Source: Amycolatopsis sp. cg9 | GTDB lineage: Bacteria > Actinomycetota > Actinomycetes > Mycobacteriales > Pseudonocardiaceae | DNA length: 64,000 nucleotides | Assembly: GCF_041346945.1 (NCBI RefSeq) | Contig: NZ_CP166850.1 | Location: 8,540,501-8,604,500 of the forward strand | Reading direction: 5' to 3' | Part shown: positions 43,544-52,487 of the stretch, piece by piece | Position numbering within the stretch: position 1 is the stretch's first letter | Layout: every line of letters starts with the position of its first letter | Notes under the pieces: model-generated | What the model was told of the DNA's origin: nothing | What the model saw: only the letters and a program-made list of their open reading frames with translations | The model's database searches: none | Made by a program: the position numbers and the translations under genes

Positions 43544-44545
43544 TCAGACGAGGGCGGTCAGCGGCACGCCGATGAACGTCGGGTCGAAGCGGCTCACGCC
43601 GTCCAGCAGCTCGTCGATCTTCTGCATCACCGCCGGGTCGAGCACCACGTCCACGGCCTTGAGGTTGTCCGTGAGCTGCTCGGGGCGCGAGGCGCCGGTG
43701 ATCGCGGTGGCGACGTTGGGGTTCTGCAGCACCCAGGCCAGCGCCAGCTGCGCCATGGTCAGGCCGAGCTGCTCGGCGACCGGCCGCAGTTCCTGTACCC
43801 GGCGCAGCACGTCGTCCTGTAGCCAGCGGACCATGTAACCGCTTCCCTCACCGTCGGTGGCGCGGGAGCCGGCCGGGGGCTGCTTGCCCGGCAGGTACTT
43901 CCCGGTCAGCACGCCCTGGGCCATCGGCGACCAGACGAGCTGCCCCATGCCTTCGCGTTCACAGGCCGGGATGACCTGCGCCTCGATGACCCGCCACAGC
44001 ATCGAATACTGCGTCTGACTGGAGATCAGCGGCACGCGCAGCTCGCGGGCCAGCGCGGCGGCGCGGGTGATCTGCTCGGCGGTCCACTCCGAGACCCCGA
44101 CGTAGAGGACCTTGCCCTGCCGCACCAGGTCGGCGAAGGCCAGCATGGTCTCCTCCAGCTCGACCGTCGGGTCGAACTGGTGGGCCTGGTAGAGGTCGAG
44201 GTAGTCGGTCTGGAGCCGGCGCAGGGAGCCGTGCGCGGACTCCATGATGTGCTTGCGTCCCAGTCCTTGGTCGTTGGGGCCGCCGGGGCCGGTCGGCCAG
44301 TAGACCTTGGTGCAGATCTCCAGGCTCTCCCGGCGGCGGCCAGCGAGCGCGCGGCCCAGCACCTCTTCGGCGCGGGTGTTGGCGTACATGTCGGCGGTGT
44401 CGAACGTGGTGATGCCGGCGTCCAGCGCCGCTTCCACGCATTTCCGGGCTTGTTCCTCCGCCACCTGCGATCCGTGGGTGATCCAGTTGCCGTAGGAAAT
44501 CCTGCTCACTGAGAGGCCGCTGCGGCCGAGTCGTCGATGTTCCAT
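43544..44545 (-). CDS. Aldo/keto reductase
   Basis: 333 residues. Catalytic tetrad Asp49, Tyr54, Lys80 and His122 is present in FDTADMYAN, CTKVYW and YQAHQFD; the NADPH site reads VATAITGASRPEQLTDNL. The sequence resembles the YghZ/potassium-channel beta-subunit group. It reduces an aldehyde or ketone with NADPH; a partner for the semialdehyde-type chemistry of the divergent ProA-like enzyme is conceivable. First gene of the minus-strand unit with desaturase, metY and puuD-like genes, with 15 bp to the desaturase. Confidence 0.9.
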   Translation of the reverse strand: MEHRRLGRSGLSVSRISYGNWITHGSQVAEEQARKCVEAALDAGITTFDTADMYANTRAEEVLGRALAGRRRESLEICTKVYWPTGPGGPNDQGLGRKHIMESAHGSLRRLQTDYLDLYQAHQFDPTVELEETMLAFADLVRQGKVLYVGVSEWTAEQITRAAALARELRVPLISSQTQYSMLWRVIEAQVIPACEREGMGQLVWSPMAQGVLTGKYLPGKQPPAGSRATDGEGSGYMVRWLQDDVLRRVQELRPVAEQLGLTMAQLALAWVLQNPNVATAITGASRPEQLTDNLKAVDVVLDPAVMQKIDELLDGVSRFDPTFIGVPLTALV

Positions 44546-44618
44546 GCCTCACGACACTCCAAGCAAATTTCCCGGTAGTCAACGTTTGAAACCGGGGAAC
44601 AAGGGGCCGCGAATGGGG

Positions 44619-44637
44619 TCATCAAAACTATTGATGA
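44619..44637. promoter_or_regulatory. Inverted repeat in the divergent promoter between AKR and ProA-like genes
   Basis: TCATCAA, spacer AACTA, TTGATGA: perfect 7-bp arms. A further ATCAAT half-site follows at 44641-44646. The 184-bp gap is distinctly AT-rich compared with both neighbours. It is the only room for promoters of both the four-gene minus operon and the long plus operon, so this dyad is a good candidate for a shared regulator site, possibly for the LysR protein at the far end. Confidence 0.55.
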
Positions 44638-44729
44638 GCCCATCAATCGGTCCATGATCACATTTGCCTCGATCATTTTCCACTGAGAGCGTGAGGTATC
44701 TGCCGGGGGAAATCGAGATCGGGAGAACA

Positions 44730-45995
44730 ATGGTCGACAAGATCATCGGTGCCGCACGTGCGGCGACCACCGCGGCCCCGCCGCTGGGCAACGAGGCGTA
44801 CGGGCGGTTCGGCACCGCGCTGGCCGGCCGGCTCACCGCCGCGTGGCCACGGATCTGCGAAGCGAACGACACCGACGTGGGACGAGCGCGGGAGCAGGGC
44901 CTGCCCGACGTGCTCGTCGACCGGCTCCGGCTGACCGAGGACCACCTCGCCGGCCTGGTCACCCTGACTTCGACGGTCGCCGGCGAGCTGCGCGAGCTGA
45001 CCAGCCGCCCGCCGGGCACCCCGATCGGCGACTGGGGCGTGCGCCACCGCGTGCCGCGGCCGCTGGGCGTGGTGCTGATGATCTTCGAGGCCCGCCCGAC
45101 GGTCACCGTCGAAGGCGCGCTGCTCAACGTCGCCGCCGGCAACGCGGTGCTCCTGCGCGGCGGCAAGGAGATCGCGCGGACCAACGCCGAGCTCGGCGCC
45201 GCCGTCGCCGCCGCGCTGGCCGACGCGGAGCTGCCGGCGGGCCTGGTCACCGTGCTGGACGACCCCAGCCGCTCGCTGCTGCGGGACCTGCTGCGCCGGC
45301 CCGACGCGATCGACGTGCTCATCCCCCGCGGCAGCCCGTCGCTCATCGACTACTGCCACCGCGCGAGCACCATCCCGGTGCTGGCCAGCGGCGGCGGTGT
45401 CAACCACCTCTACGTGCACCACAGCGCCGACCTGGCCCAGGCGGTCTCGATCGCGCTGGACAGCAAGCTGCCCGCCCCGGCCGGCTGCACCTCCCTGGAG
45501 GTCGCGCTGGTCGACCGGCCGGTGGCCGACGAGTTCGTGGCGGCGCTGCTCGACGGCGCCCGCCGCGACGGCAGGCCCCTGACCGTGCGGGTCGGCGAAG
45601 GCCTCCAGCGGCCGGAAGGCACCGGGGACTGGCGGGTGGAACCGCTCGGCGAGCACGACCTGGGCCGCGAGTTCCTCGACAGCACGGTCGGCGTGGTGGC
45701 GGTGGACTCCCCCGGCGAGGCCGTGGAGTTCATCCAGCGCCACGGTTCCGGCCACAGCGAGGCGATCGCCGCCACCGACCCCGCGGTCACCGGCGAGTTC
45801 ACCGACCGGGTGGACGCGGCCACCATCGTCGTCAACGGGTCCCTGCGGCTCAACGACGGACCCACGCTGGAGCTGGGCTCGGAAATCGCGATCAGCACCA
45901 GCAGGCTGCACGCCCGCGGGCCGATCACCCTGGCCGCGCTGGTGAACTACTGCTGGGTTGTCGAGGCCAACGGCCGGCTGCGCGAGGCGAGCTGA
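44730..45995 (+). CDS. Glutamate-5-semialdehyde dehydrogenase-like protein (ProA family)
   Basis: 421 residues, full-length ProA fold. NADP-binding and substrate segments VPRPLGVVLMIFEARPTVTV, NAVLLRGGKEIARTN and IPRGSPSLIDYC are clear. The catalytic cysteine is Cys253 in APAGCTSLEV, where housekeeping ProA usually has a VCNA context, so the active-site surround has diverged. ProA reduces gamma-glutamyl phosphate to the semialdehyde; here no ProB kinase is adjacent. It likely handles an acyl phosphate or carrier-bound acyl substrate in this pathway (inference). ATG at 44730 after GGGAGAA. Confidence 0.88.
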   Translation: MVDKIIGAARAATTAAPPLGNEAYGRFGTALAGRLTAAWPRICEANDTDVGRAREQGLPDVLVDRLRLTEDHLAGLVTLTSTVAGELRELTSRPPGTPIGDWGVRHRVPRPLGVVLMIFEARPTVTVEGALLNVAAGNAVLLRGGKEIARTNAELGAAVAAALADAELPAGLVTVLDDPSRSLLRDLLRRPDAIDVLIPRGSPSLIDYCHRASTIPVLASGGGVNHLYVHHSADLAQAVSIALDSKLPAPAGCTSLEVALVDRPVADEFVAALLDGARRDGRPLTVRVGEGLQRPEGTGDWRVEPLGEHDLGREFLDSTVGVVAVDSPGEAVEFIQRHGSGHSEAIAATDPAVTGEFTDRVDAATIVVNGSLRLNDGPTLELGSEIAISTSRLHARGPITLAALVNYCWVVEANGRLREAS

Positions 45996-46744
45996 TGCCC
46001 GCCTCCGCGCCGCCGGTCGCCCCCGCGCCGCCGTTGCTGCTGCCGCTCAGCCGGCGCCCGCGGGCTCCGCAAGCCGTCTTCGTGCACCCCGGCGGCGGCG
46101 GTCTGAGCCCGTACACGCCGCTGGCCGTGCGGCTGGCCCGCCACCACGGCGTGAGCGGGATCCGCGCCGGCGGCCTGTTCGCCGGCGAGCGGCCCGACGA
46201 CGACGTCGAGAGGATGACCGAGCGGTACCTGCCGCTGCTGGACGACCTGCCCCGGCGCCCGGAACTCCTGGTGGGCTGGTCCATGGGCGGGGTGCTCGCC
46301 TGGGAACTGGGCGCACGCCTGTCCGCGACCGGGCCCGCCCCCGCGGTGGTGCTGATCGACAGCTTCACCCGCCGCGACGAGTTCGGCACCGCGCACCGGG
46401 CCGCGGTCGTCGAACGGATCATGCGGTCGGTGCACGCCCGGGTCGCACCCCGCGACCGGCGCTGGGCCGAAGCCACCGCCCACGCGCACATCACCGCGTC
46501 GGGACGGCACCGGGTGACCAGCACCCACCCCGGCCCCGCGCTGCTCATGGCCTGCGCGAGCCCGCACCGCCGCACCCAGGTCGAGAACTGGACGCGGCTG
46601 TCCCGGCGGCTGCGGGTCCGCGAACTGGAGTGCGGTCACTTCGACGTTTTCGATCGGAAAGCGCTTCCTGCCGTACTGGCCCACCTCGACGAATTCCTGA
46701 CCGGAGAACCCACCCGATCCCCGAAAACAGGAGGAAAACGATGA
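45995..46744 (+). CDS. Type II thioesterase-like alpha/beta hydrolase
   Basis: 249 residues. Nucleophile elbow GWSMGG with Ser96, catalytic His215 in CGHFDVF; FVHPGGGGLSPY is the oxyanion region of NRPS/PKS thioesterases. It may clear misloaded carrier proteins or release the product. Overlaps the ProA-like stop by one base and the carrier-protein start by 4 bp. An N-terminal proline-rich stretch of about 20 residues precedes the fold. Confidence 0.85.
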   Translation: MPASAPPVAPAPPLLLPLSRRPRAPQAVFVHPGGGGLSPYTPLAVRLARHHGVSGIRAGGLFAGERPDDDVERMTERYLPLLDDLPRRPELLVGWSMGGVLAWELGARLSATGPAPAVVLIDSFTRRDEFGTAHRAAVVERIMRSVHARVAPRDRRWAEATAHAHITASGRHRVTSTHPGPALLMACASPHRRTQVENWTRLSRRLRVRELECGHFDVFDRKALPAVLAHLDEFLTGEPTRSPKTGGKR

Positions 46745-47028
46745 CGAACGGACCAGATCGTGAAACCGTGTCCGACTCGGTCAAACGCGTGGTGATCGCC
46801 GAATCGCGGCTTTCGCTGGCGCCCGAGGAGATCCGGGACGACGAGCCGCTCAACGGCGACCTGCTGCACCTCAACTCGCTCGGGTTCGTCGGCATGCTGG
46901 TGCACCTCGAGGACGCGCTCGACGTGACGCTGCCCGACGACCTCTTCGTCGGCCGCACGTTCAAGACGGTCGACGACCTCGTCGACGTCGTGGCCGACGG
47001 TGCTACCGGGACGGAGGCCCTGCGATGA
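46741..47028 (+). CDS. Acyl/peptidyl carrier protein 1
   Basis: 95 residues, four-helix carrier-protein pattern. The phosphopantetheine attachment serine is Ser46 in LNSLGFVGML; the usual Asp before it is Asn. DLFVGRTFKTVDDLVDVV forms the last helix. Substrate arm for intermediates of this operon; loading enzyme not certain. ATG preceded by AGGAGG and overlapping the thioesterase stop. Confidence 0.87.
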   Translation: MTNGPDRETVSDSVKRVVIAESRLSLAPEEIRDDEPLNGDLLHLNSLGFVGMLVHLEDALDVTLPDDLFVGRTFKTVDDLVDVVADGATGTEALR

Positions 47029-48377
47029 ACCACGTTTCCCTGCCCGCCAGCTGGCGCAGCGTGCTGCCGCACCTGGACGAGCCGCTGCCCCCGGACCGGA
47101 GCCCGGAGTCGCCCGCGGGCGGCTCGGACGCCGGCGTCTCGGTGAACCTGCCGTTCGCGCTGGTGCGCCAGTCCTCCCAGAACCGCGAGTTCTGGGACAT
47201 CCCCGCCGAGGTGCTCGACGCCTACCGCAGCTTCCGGCCCACCCCGCTGTGGCGGGCCCGCCGGTTCGAGGACGCCGTCGGCGCGCGGGTGCCGATCTAC
47301 GTCAAGTACGAGGGCGGCAACATCTCCGGCAGCCACAAGCTGAACACCGCGCTCGCGCAAGCCCACTACTACGCCAAGGCCGGCGTCAAGGAGCTGGTCA
47401 CCGGCACCGGCGCCGGGCAGTGGGGCACCGCGCTCGCCGCCGCCTGCTCGATGTTCGGGTTGCGCTGCCGGGTGTTCATGGTCGGCACGAGCCTGCAGAA
47501 GAAGCCGTACCGGGGCACGCTGATGCGGGCCCTCGGCGCCACCGTGCACGCCAGCCCGAGCGAGCTGACCGACGTCGCCGCCCGCGTCGGCGGCGGGGTG
47601 AACAGCCTCGCGCTGGCCATCGGCGAGGCCGTCGAATACGCCGGGCGCACCGAAGGGGCCGCGTTCTGCATCGGCAGCGGCGAGACCTACAGCATCCTGC
47701 ACCAGTCCGTGATCGGGCTGGAGGCCATCGAGCAGCTCGCCGAGCTGGAGGCCACTGTGGACTCCGTCGTCGGCTGCGTCGGCGCCGGCTCGAACTTCGG
47801 CGGGATCGCGCTGCCCTTCTTCGCCGACGCCGCCACGACCGGCGCGGAATGCCCGCGGCTGGTGGCCGCCGAGTCCAGCACCACCCCGAAGCTGACCCGC
47901 GGTGTCTACGCCTACGACAAGACCGACGCCACCGGGGTCAGCCCGATGGAAGCGATGTACACGATCGGCAGCAGCTACCCGATCCCCGACTCGCACTCGG
48001 CGGGCCTGCGCTTCCACGGCGCCGCGAAGGTCATTTCCGCGATGCGGCACCGGGACCAGGTCACCGCGCAAGCCGTCGGGCAGGTCGAAGCACTGCAGGC
48101 CGGCCAGGCCTTCACCCGGTCGGAGATGGTGCTCCCGGCGCCGGAGTCCGGGCACGCGCTGGCCGTCGCCGCCCGCCTGGCCACCGACGGTGGATCGTCC
48201 CGCGGCGTGGTCGCCTGCGTCAGCGGGCACGGCTACCTGGACCTGTCCGCCTACCAGCAGCTGCTCGACGGTGAGCTCACCACCGAGCCGCCCGAGGAGC
48301 AGGCCCTGGTGTCGGCGATGGACCGGTTGCGGCCCGTGCCCGGCCTCGCGGTCGCGGGGAGTGGTCGTGGTGTCTGA
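47025..48377 (+). CDS. TrpB-like (TrpB2-type) PLP-dependent enzyme
   Basis: 450 residues. Fold-type II PLP enzyme: PLP lysine Lys105 in GSHKLNTA, preceded by RPTPLWRARRFE, then GTGAGQWGTALAAACSMFGL, GSGETYSILHQSVIG, and SAGLRFHGAAKVISAMRH. These match the TrpB2 / TrpB-like group rather than the trp-operon beta subunit; no TrpA is present. It probably catalyses a beta-replacement or beta-elimination on a serine- or threonine-type substrate (family knowledge), perhaps creating the unusual building block. Start overlaps the carrier-protein stop. Confidence 0.87.
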   Translation: MNHVSLPASWRSVLPHLDEPLPPDRSPESPAGGSDAGVSVNLPFALVRQSSQNREFWDIPAEVLDAYRSFRPTPLWRARRFEDAVGARVPIYVKYEGGNISGSHKLNTALAQAHYYAKAGVKELVTGTGAGQWGTALAAACSMFGLRCRVFMVGTSLQKKPYRGTLMRALGATVHASPSELTDVAARVGGGVNSLALAIGEAVEYAGRTEGAAFCIGSGETYSILHQSVIGLEAIEQLAELEATVDSVVGCVGAGSNFGGIALPFFADAATTGAECPRLVAAESSTTPKLTRGVYAYDKTDATGVSPMEAMYTIGSSYPIPDSHSAGLRFHGAAKVISAMRHRDQVTAQAVGQVEALQAGQAFTRSEMVLPAPESGHALAVAARLATDGGSSRGVVACVSGHGYLDLSAYQQLLDGELTTEPPEEQALVSAMDRLRPVPGLAVAGSGRGV

Positions 48378-49473
48378 GCCGATGGACCACCGCCTCTTCG
48401 ACTGCGTCCAGGTGAACCTGGCCGAGCTCGCCGACCGCTGCCACGGCGCGGGCACGCACCTCGCTCTGGGCCGGCTCCTGCGCTTCTGGCCCCGGCCGGG
48501 CGCGGACGGGCTGCCCACCGTCGAGCCGCGGGTCGACGACCACGTGACCGGATCCGCCGCCCTGCTGGGCTTGCGCGTCGCCCGGCGCACCCGGGTCGCC
48601 GACGCCGGCGAACTCGAACCCGGCCCCGGCTGCTACGTCGTGGCGGACGCCTTCCACCTGCCCTGGGTGCCGTACCACCGCAAGAAGCACCTGGAGCACA
48701 GCTTCCTGGTCGAGCCGGCCGGCGACGGCGTCACCGTCGTGGACGGCTACCACAACGACACCGAGTGGGGCGCGGCCCGGCCGGGCGAGTGGACGCTCGG
48801 CCACGCGGAGCTCGCCGAAGCGCTGCCCGAGGGTGCGCTGGCGTTCGACCTCGTCGCCGGGGAACCCGTCACCGAGCGCACGCCGCTGGTGGAGCTGACC
48901 GACGCCGACACGTTCGTGGCGACCTACGCCGACCACCCGGACCGCGTGCGGGCGTTGCGGGGGCTGACCCTGCAGACCTGGCTGCTCACCCGCAGCCGCC
49001 GCCTGCACGCCGCGGCCATGGGGCTCGACACCGACGCGGTGCGGGCGCACCTGGCCGAGTGGGACGCGATCGCGAAGCAGGTCTACCTGGCGGGCCGCCG
49101 GGTCGCCGCGGGCCGGGAGGAGCCGCGCGCGCTGTTCCCCCGCCTCGCCGAGTGCCTCGCCGCCGACCACACGGCGTTCGGCGGCACCACCGAGACCACC
49201 ACGGTGTCCACAGTGGACACCATCGAGGTGCCGCTGACGGTCCGCGAGTCCGTCACCGCCGTGATCGGGACCGTGCTGGGCACCGCGCCCCCCGCGGACG
49301 CCCGCACGCTCGGCGACATCCCCGGCTTCAGTTCCTTCCGCATGATGGAGATCGTCGAGCGGATCGAAAGCGACCTCGGCGTCGAGTTCGCCGCCGAAGA
49401 CCTGGTGCCGGAAAAACTCACCCACGTCGACGGCCTGTGCCGGGCCGTCGTGGCCGCCGGAGGAAGCCGATGA
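48370..49473 (+). CDS. BtrH-like Cys acyltransferase fused to a C-terminal carrier domain
   Basis: 367 residues. Residues 1-130 look like the N-terminal domain of BtrH: Cys12 in FDCVQVNLAEL, His110 in the FHLPWVPYHRKKHLEHS motif and Asp125 in VVDGYHN form a papain-like triad. In butirosin biosynthesis BtrH moves the amino-acyl side chain from a carrier protein to the aminoglycoside. Residues about 285-365 form a carrier domain with candidate attachment Ser322/Ser323 in PGFSSFRMMEI. The fusion means donor carrier and transferase may be one protein. Start is GTG 48370 (or 48367) just after GGGGAG, overlapping the TrpB-like stop. Confidence 0.72.
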   Translation: MSEPMDHRLFDCVQVNLAELADRCHGAGTHLALGRLLRFWPRPGADGLPTVEPRVDDHVTGSAALLGLRVARRTRVADAGELEPGPGCYVVADAFHLPWVPYHRKKHLEHSFLVEPAGDGVTVVDGYHNDTEWGAARPGEWTLGHAELAEALPEGALAFDLVAGEPVTERTPLVELTDADTFVATYADHPDRVRALRGLTLQTWLLTRSRRLHAAAMGLDTDAVRAHLAEWDAIAKQVYLAGRRVAAGREEPRALFPRLAECLAADHTAFGGTTETTTVSTVDTIEVPLTVRESVTAVIGTVLGTAPPADARTLGDIPGFSSFRMMEIVERIESDLGVEFAAEDLVPEKLTHVDGLCRAVVAAGGSR

Positions 49474-50972
49474 CCTATTCACCGCGAGTGCTCCACGAAC
49501 TGCTCGACCACGCCGCCCGGCTGTGGCCTAACCGGACGGCGCTGACCTGCCGCGGCAGCTCCGTGACCTACGACGAACTCGGCGCCGCCGCCCAGCGGGT
49601 CGCCGCGGCGCTCGCCGCCCGCGGTGCCCGTCGCGGGGACCGGCTGCTGATCAACGCACCGGCGAGCACGCTGCTGCCCGCCGTGGTCTTCGGCGCCGCC
49701 CGCGCCGGGGTCGCGTTTTCCCTGCTGCACGAACAGGTCCGCGGGGCCAGCCTCGACCACGTGCTCGCCGACTCCGCGCCGGTGCTGGTGGTGACCGGCG
49801 ACGAGGACGTGCGGCGGTCGGCCGAAACCGCCGGCGTCCCGGCGGTTTCGGTGGACGAGCTGGCCGCCGGTCCCGGGCGGCCCGCCGACCTACCCGCGCC
49901 CCCGCTGCCGGTCGACCCGGTGTGCCTGATCTACACGTCGGGCACCACGTCCCTGCCCAAGGCCGTGGTCAGCACCCACCAGCAGCTGCTGTTCGCCACC
50001 GGCGCGATCGCCTCGGTGCTGGAGTACCGCACCGACGACGTGGTCTACAGCCCGCTGCCGCTGTCCTTCGACTACGGGCTGTACCAGGTTTTCCTGTCCG
50101 TCACGGCGGGGTCGAACCTGGTGCTGGGCGCGCCCACCGAGGTCGGCCCGTCGCTGGTCCGCAACCTGGTGAGCTCCGGTGCGACCGTGCTGCCCGCCGT
50201 CCCGGCCGTGGCCGAGGCGCTCAGCGCGCTGCTGCGGCGCCGCCCGAAGCCCGCCCCGGCCCTGCGGCTGCTCACCAACACCGGCGCGGCGATGCCCACC
50301 GGCACGCTGGAGTCCCTGCGCGCAGCCATTCCGAGCCTGCGGGTGCAGCTGATGTTCGGGCTGACCGAGTGCAAGCGGGCCACCATCATGCCGGTGGACG
50401 GCGACCTGGAGCGGCCCGGGTCCAGCGGCCGGGCCCTGCCCGGCACGGAGGTCTTCGTCATCGACGAGGCCGGCGAGCGGCTGCCCGCCGGGGAGGTCGG
50501 CGAGATCGTGGTGCGCGGCCCGAACGTCATGGCCGGGTACTGGCGCCGCCCGGAGCTCACCGCCGAGAAGTTCCCGCGGGTGGCCGGGTTGTTCCCGGAG
50601 CTGCGCACCGGCGACTACGGCCGGCTCGACGAGGAGGGCTACCTCTACTTCGACGGCCGCCGCGACGACATCTACAAGGAACGCGGGTTCCGCGTCAGCG
50701 CGACCGAGGTCGAGACCGCGGCGCGGGGTGTGCCCGGCGTCCGGGAAGCCGCCGTGCTGGTCCCGCAGGACACCCGCCCGGCCTGGCTGTTCGTCACCGG
50801 CGAGCTGGCCGCCGAGGGCGTGCTCGACGGCATGCGCACCCGGATCGAGGAGTTCAAGATCCCGGCGAGCTGCCTGCGCGTGGAGACGCTTCCCTTGACC
50901 GGCAACGGGAAGGTCGACCGCAAGGCACTGGCCTCGATCGCCGAGGAGGTGTCCGGTGGAGCTGCTCGCTGA
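49470..50972 (+). CDS. AMP-dependent acyl ligase (adenylate-forming enzyme) 1
   Basis: 500 residues, ANL superfamily. P-loop YTSGTTSLPKAV deviates from the usual TGxPKG; MFGLTECKR replaces the NRPS YGPTE; the hinge GRRDDIYKERGFRVSATEVE and C-terminal TGNGKVDRK lysine are intact. It should activate a carboxylic or amino acid as adenylate and load a carrier protein of this operon. The pocket reads closer to acyl-ACP ligases than to amino-acid A domains. ATG overlaps the previous stop. Confidence 0.87.
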   Translation: MTYSPRVLHELLDHAARLWPNRTALTCRGSSVTYDELGAAAQRVAAALAARGARRGDRLLINAPASTLLPAVVFGAARAGVAFSLLHEQVRGASLDHVLADSAPVLVVTGDEDVRRSAETAGVPAVSVDELAAGPGRPADLPAPPLPVDPVCLIYTSGTTSLPKAVVSTHQQLLFATGAIASVLEYRTDDVVYSPLPLSFDYGLYQVFLSVTAGSNLVLGAPTEVGPSLVRNLVSSGATVLPAVPAVAEALSALLRRRPKPAPALRLLTNTGAAMPTGTLESLRAAIPSLRVQLMFGLTECKRATIMPVDGDLERPGSSGRALPGTEVFVIDEAGERLPAGEVGEIVVRGPNVMAGYWRRPELTAEKFPRVAGLFPELRTGDYGRLDEEGYLYFDGRRDDIYKERGFRVSATEVETAARGVPGVREAAVLVPQDTRPAWLFVTGELAAEGVLDGMRTRIEEFKIPASCLRVETLPLTGNGKVDRKALASIAEEVSGGAAR

Positions 50973-52233
50973 GCGTCCCGCGGGGCTCGCGGACCTGCCC
51001 GGCGAACTCACCGGGCTGCCCACCCCCGCCTACGTCTACGACCTCGCCGAGGTCCGCCGCAACCACCGGCGGCTCGACGGCGCCCTGCCCCGCGGTACCG
51101 GGCTGCTGTACTCGCTCAAGGCCAACCCGCACCCGGACGTGCTCGCCGTGCTGCGCGAAGCCGGTGCCCGCCCGGAGGTCTGCTCCTCCGGCGAGCTGCG
51201 GGCCGCGCTCGACGCGGGCTGGGCGGGCGCGCAGGTGCTCTACACCGGCCCCGCCAAGCGGGACGCCGAAATCGCGGCGGCCCTGCGCGCCGGGGTGCGG
51301 GAGTTCTCCGTGGACTCCCCGCACGCCGTCGCCCAGCTCGACCGGCTGGCCGGCGAGGCCGGCGTCCGCGCCCGGTACCTGCTGCGCGTCAACGACGACC
51401 AGCCGGTGCCCGGCCAGGGGCTGGCGATGACCGGCGTGCCGTCGCAGTTCGGCGCCGACACCGGCTGGATCCTCGCCGAGCCCGCCCGCTTCGCCGGAGG
51501 CGAGCACGCCGAGGCGGCCGGGCTGCACCTGTACATGGGCACCAACCTCACCGAGGTGGCCGACCTCGTCGGGCAGTTCCGCCGCGCGCTGGAAACGGCC
51601 GCGAAGCTCCGGGAAGCCCTGGCGCCGCACGGGGTCCGCTTCCGGACGCTCGACCTCGGCGGCGGGTTCGGCGCCCCGTTCGCGAAGGACGGCACGGCGG
51701 TCGAGCTGCCCGGCCTGCGCGACGAGCTCGAAACGCTGCTCGGCGAGGAGCTCCCGGGCTGGCGCGAGCAGGGCCCGGAAGTCGTGTTCGAATCCGGCCG
51801 TTATCTGGTCGGCACGGCGGGCACCCTCGTCACGGCGGTGCTGGACGTCAAGCGCTCGCACGGCAAGGACATCGTCGTGCTCGAGTCCGGCATCAACCAC
51901 CTCGGCGGCATGTCGGGGCTGCGGCGGCTGCCCCCGCTCGCGCCCCGCCTGCTCGGCCCGGCCGGGCCCGACGCCCTGGACGCGCTCGTCGCCGGCCCGC
52001 TGTGCACGCCGCTGGACACCTGGGCCCGCACCGCGCGGCTGCCCGAGCTGAGCCCCGGCGACCTGGTCGCGGTGCCGAACGTCGGCGCCTACGGGCTCTC
52101 GGCGAGCCTCGTGGCCTTCCTCGGCCACCCCTTGCCGGCGGAGGTCGTCGTCGACGGCGACCGCCCCGGCACCCCCGCGCGGACCTCCCGCGTGGAACTG
52201 GTCAGGACCACTGACCCCCGAGATGAGGAGTGA
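50956..52233 (+). CDS. BtrK-like PLP-dependent amino-acid decarboxylase
   Basis: 425 residues, group IV decarboxylase (diaminopimelate-decarboxylase fold). PLP Lys55 in YSLKANPHPDVL, phosphate loop GGGFG at 235-239, Glu279 in ESGRYL, and Cys350 and Asp354 in GPLCTPLD. The group includes BtrK, which decarboxylates glutamate while it is tethered to the carrier BtrI. The flanking ligase and carrier genes argue for the same tethered-substrate logic here; the amino acid used is not known. GTG start at 50956 with GGAGG, overlapping the ligase by 17 bp; stop is 2 bp from the next gene. Confidence 0.85.
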   Translation: MELLAERPAGLADLPGELTGLPTPAYVYDLAEVRRNHRRLDGALPRGTGLLYSLKANPHPDVLAVLREAGARPEVCSSGELRAALDAGWAGAQVLYTGPAKRDAEIAAALRAGVREFSVDSPHAVAQLDRLAGEAGVRARYLLRVNDDQPVPGQGLAMTGVPSQFGADTGWILAEPARFAGGEHAEAAGLHLYMGTNLTEVADLVGQFRRALETAAKLREALAPHGVRFRTLDLGGGFGAPFAKDGTAVELPGLRDELETLLGEELPGWREQGPEVVFESGRYLVGTAGTLVTAVLDVKRSHGKDIVVLESGINHLGGMSGLRRLPPLAPRLLGPAGPDALDALVAGPLCTPLDTWARTARLPELSPGDLVAVPNVGAYGLSASLVAFLGHPLPAEVVVDGDRPGTPARTSRVELVRTTDPRDEE

Positions 52234-52235
52234 AC

Positions 52236-52487
52236 ATGGACCCCCGCATGGCCGAACTGCTGACCCCGTACCTCAAGTTCCTCAACGGCCGCGAGCTCGG
52301 CCCGGACGACTCCCTGCGCGAGCGCGGACTGGACTCGATGCAGTCGATCAACGTGCTGTTCGAGATCGAGGACGTCTTCGGCGTCTCGCTGCCGGACGAG
52401 GACATCACCGACGCCACCTTCGCCACCGGCGGCACGCTGTGGACCGCGGTGCAGGCCCAGCTCGAGCGCCAGGAGGTTTCGTCATGA
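52236..52487 (+). CDS. Acyl/peptidyl carrier protein 2
   Basis: 83 residues. The canonical attachment motif GLDSMQS carries Ser34, followed by INVLFEIEDVFGVSLPDEDI. ATG at 52236 with GAGGAG five bases upstream. Lies directly between the decarboxylase and the first ACAD-like gene, so it is the likely tether for both. It is distinct from carrier protein 1 and from the carrier domain fused to the BtrH-like protein: three carriers in one operon. Confidence 0.88.
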   Translation: MDPRMAELLTPYLKFLNGRELGPDDSLRERGLDSMQSINVLFEIEDVFGVSLPDEDITDATFATGGTLWTAVQAQLERQEVSS

